Shown in pieces: positions 4,736 through 5,309 of a stretch of DNA of 5,309 nucleotides (within the stretch, counting starts at the first letter, position 1; each line of letters begins with the position of its first letter). The notes beneath the pieces are model-generated. The model made no database searches. It was not told the DNA's origin and saw only the letters and a list, made by a program, of their open reading frames with translations. This DNA is from an uncultured Eubacteriales bacterium. GTDB lineage: Bacteria > Bacillota > Clostridia > Oscillospirales > Acutalibacteraceae. The stretch covers positions 1-5,309 of the forward strand of contig CAKSDF010000134.1 of NCBI GenBank assembly GCA_934444695.1, in the 5' to 3' direction. The position numbers were made by a program, and so were the translations under genes.

Positions 4736-5309
4736 TTAAACCTTTGTCTCGATAAAGGTGAGCTGACCTTTAACGCTGACCTTTCCGATGGATGCGGGAA
4801 GAAATATGCAGTCGCCGGTTTTAAGCTCCATTGTTTCGCCGCTGCATTCAAGCGTGCCCTCTCCCTCGGTTACAAGAAGAGCCGAGAATGACTTTCCGTC
4901 GACATCAATGTCGGCCGCACCTTCATAAAGCTTTGCTTTGAAATATTTGCAGTCGGCAAGCACGCCGTTACCGCCGAAATCAACCGGCTGTGCAGGCTCG
5001 GTTTTTGTTACGTCGAGAGCCTTTTCGATGTGCAGCTGTCTCGGCTTTCCGTCGGCGCCAAGTCGGCCGTAGTCGTATACGCGGTAGGTGCAGTTGGAAT
5101 TTTGCTGAATCTCGGCAATGAGCATTCCGCTGCCGATGGCGTGGATGGTGCCCGAGGGAATGAAGAAGCAATCGCCCTTCTTGACGTCCACCGAGCGCAG
5201 AGCGTCGGTCAGGGTATTTTCTTTAATGCGCTGTTCAAATTCCTCTTTGGAGATCTTGTCTTTAAATCCATAGAAAAGGCGGGCGCCCTCTTCACAGTCG
5301 ACAACATAC
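4736..5309 (-). CDS. manA: Mannose-6-phosphate isomerase, class I, C-terminal part (runs off right edge)
   Basis: The frame is open from the right edge to the TAA at 4738-4736 and encodes 190 residues; the start is outside the window. The GTG at 5191 and ATGs further in are internal codons, since the homologous sequence continues upstream of them (VVDCEEGARLFYGFKDKIS). Cupin-fold phosphomannose isomerase signatures appear in order: KKGDCFFIP, GTIHAIG (visible residues 53-59, its His a likely zinc ligand), AEIQQNS, YRVYDYGR and LHIEKAL, then a second cupin-like beta region ending FIETKV. It interconverts mannose-6-phosphate and fructose-6-phosphate in the cytoplasm. The fragment fits the low-molecular-weight type of about 310-320 residues, so roughly 60 percent is visible. 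It is convergent with the amidohydrolase and has its own terminator at 4566-4601. A role in mannan use with the esterases is possible but inferred. Confidence 0.92.
   Translation of the reverse strand, partial: YVVDCEEGARLFYGFKDKISKEEFEQRIKENTLTDALRSVDVKKGDCFFIPSGTIHAIGSGMLIAEIQQNSNCTYRVYDYGRLGADGKPRQLHIEKALDVTKTEPAQPVDFGGNGVLADCKYFKAKLYEGAADIDVDGKSFSALLVTEGEGTLECSGETMELKTGDCIFLPASIGKVSVKGQLTFIETKV

Noticed and set aside
4621..4851. Minus-strand ORF of 76 codons over the end of manA
   Set aside because: It is a different frame across the conserved C-terminus of ManA, with no ribosome binding site and a composition typical of a shadow frame.
4679..4891. Plus-strand ORF of 70 codons antisense to manA
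   Set aside because: It is antisense to a conserved coding region, with no start signals and no recognisable motif.

Overview
The window looks like a Gram-positive, fibre-degrading member of the Clostridia (Oscillospiraceae/Ruminococcus-like, probably gut or rumen). The reasons are AAGGAG-type ribosome binding sites, sigma-A promoters with TTTACA/TATAAT hexamers, lipid-free secretory signal peptides, a C-terminal dockerin, and a low-molecular-weight (Bacillus-type) mannose-6-phosphate isomerase. The genus assignment is an inference; no rRNA or other marker gene is present.

Layout, left to right. Positions 1-570 (minus) hold the first 190 codons of a secreted SGNH-type carbohydrate esterase (CE2-like) that runs off the left edge. 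It has its own promoter (691-719) and a leader of about 110 nt with a strong hairpin (608-671). Positions 720-1160 contain no convincing protein gene, but 905-1056 folds into a compact four-way junction with no unpaired bases between helices, a candidate structured RNA or mobile repeat. A terminator (1151-1196, minus) closes the main gene, 1228-3552 (minus). This encodes a 774-residue modular secreted esterase: signal peptide, unassigned beta-rich module, helical spacer, CE2-like beta-sandwich plus SGNH catalytic domain, small beta-repeat domain, dockerin. Positions 3584-3660 carry back-to-back promoters. Positions 3724-4521 (plus) encode a cytoplasmic amidohydrolase-2 family metal-dependent hydrolase. 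Positions 4736-5309 (minus) encode the C-terminal 190 residues of class I mannose-6-phosphate isomerase (ManA), followed by a terminator at 4566-4601.

How the genes may work together: CE2 enzymes remove O-acetyl groups from plant polysaccharides, including acetylated glucomannan, and ManA feeds mannose-6-phosphate into glycolysis. A link to acetyl-mannan use is plausible but rests only on proximity, because every gene here appears to have its own promoter or terminator. The two esterases are tandem paralogues that share the CE2/SGNH core but differ in accessory modules. The amidohydrolase has no clear tie to its neighbours.

The most unusual observation is the four-way-junction element at 905-1056. 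The alternative-pairing leader upstream of the left esterase is second. I do not recognise either as a named RNA class.
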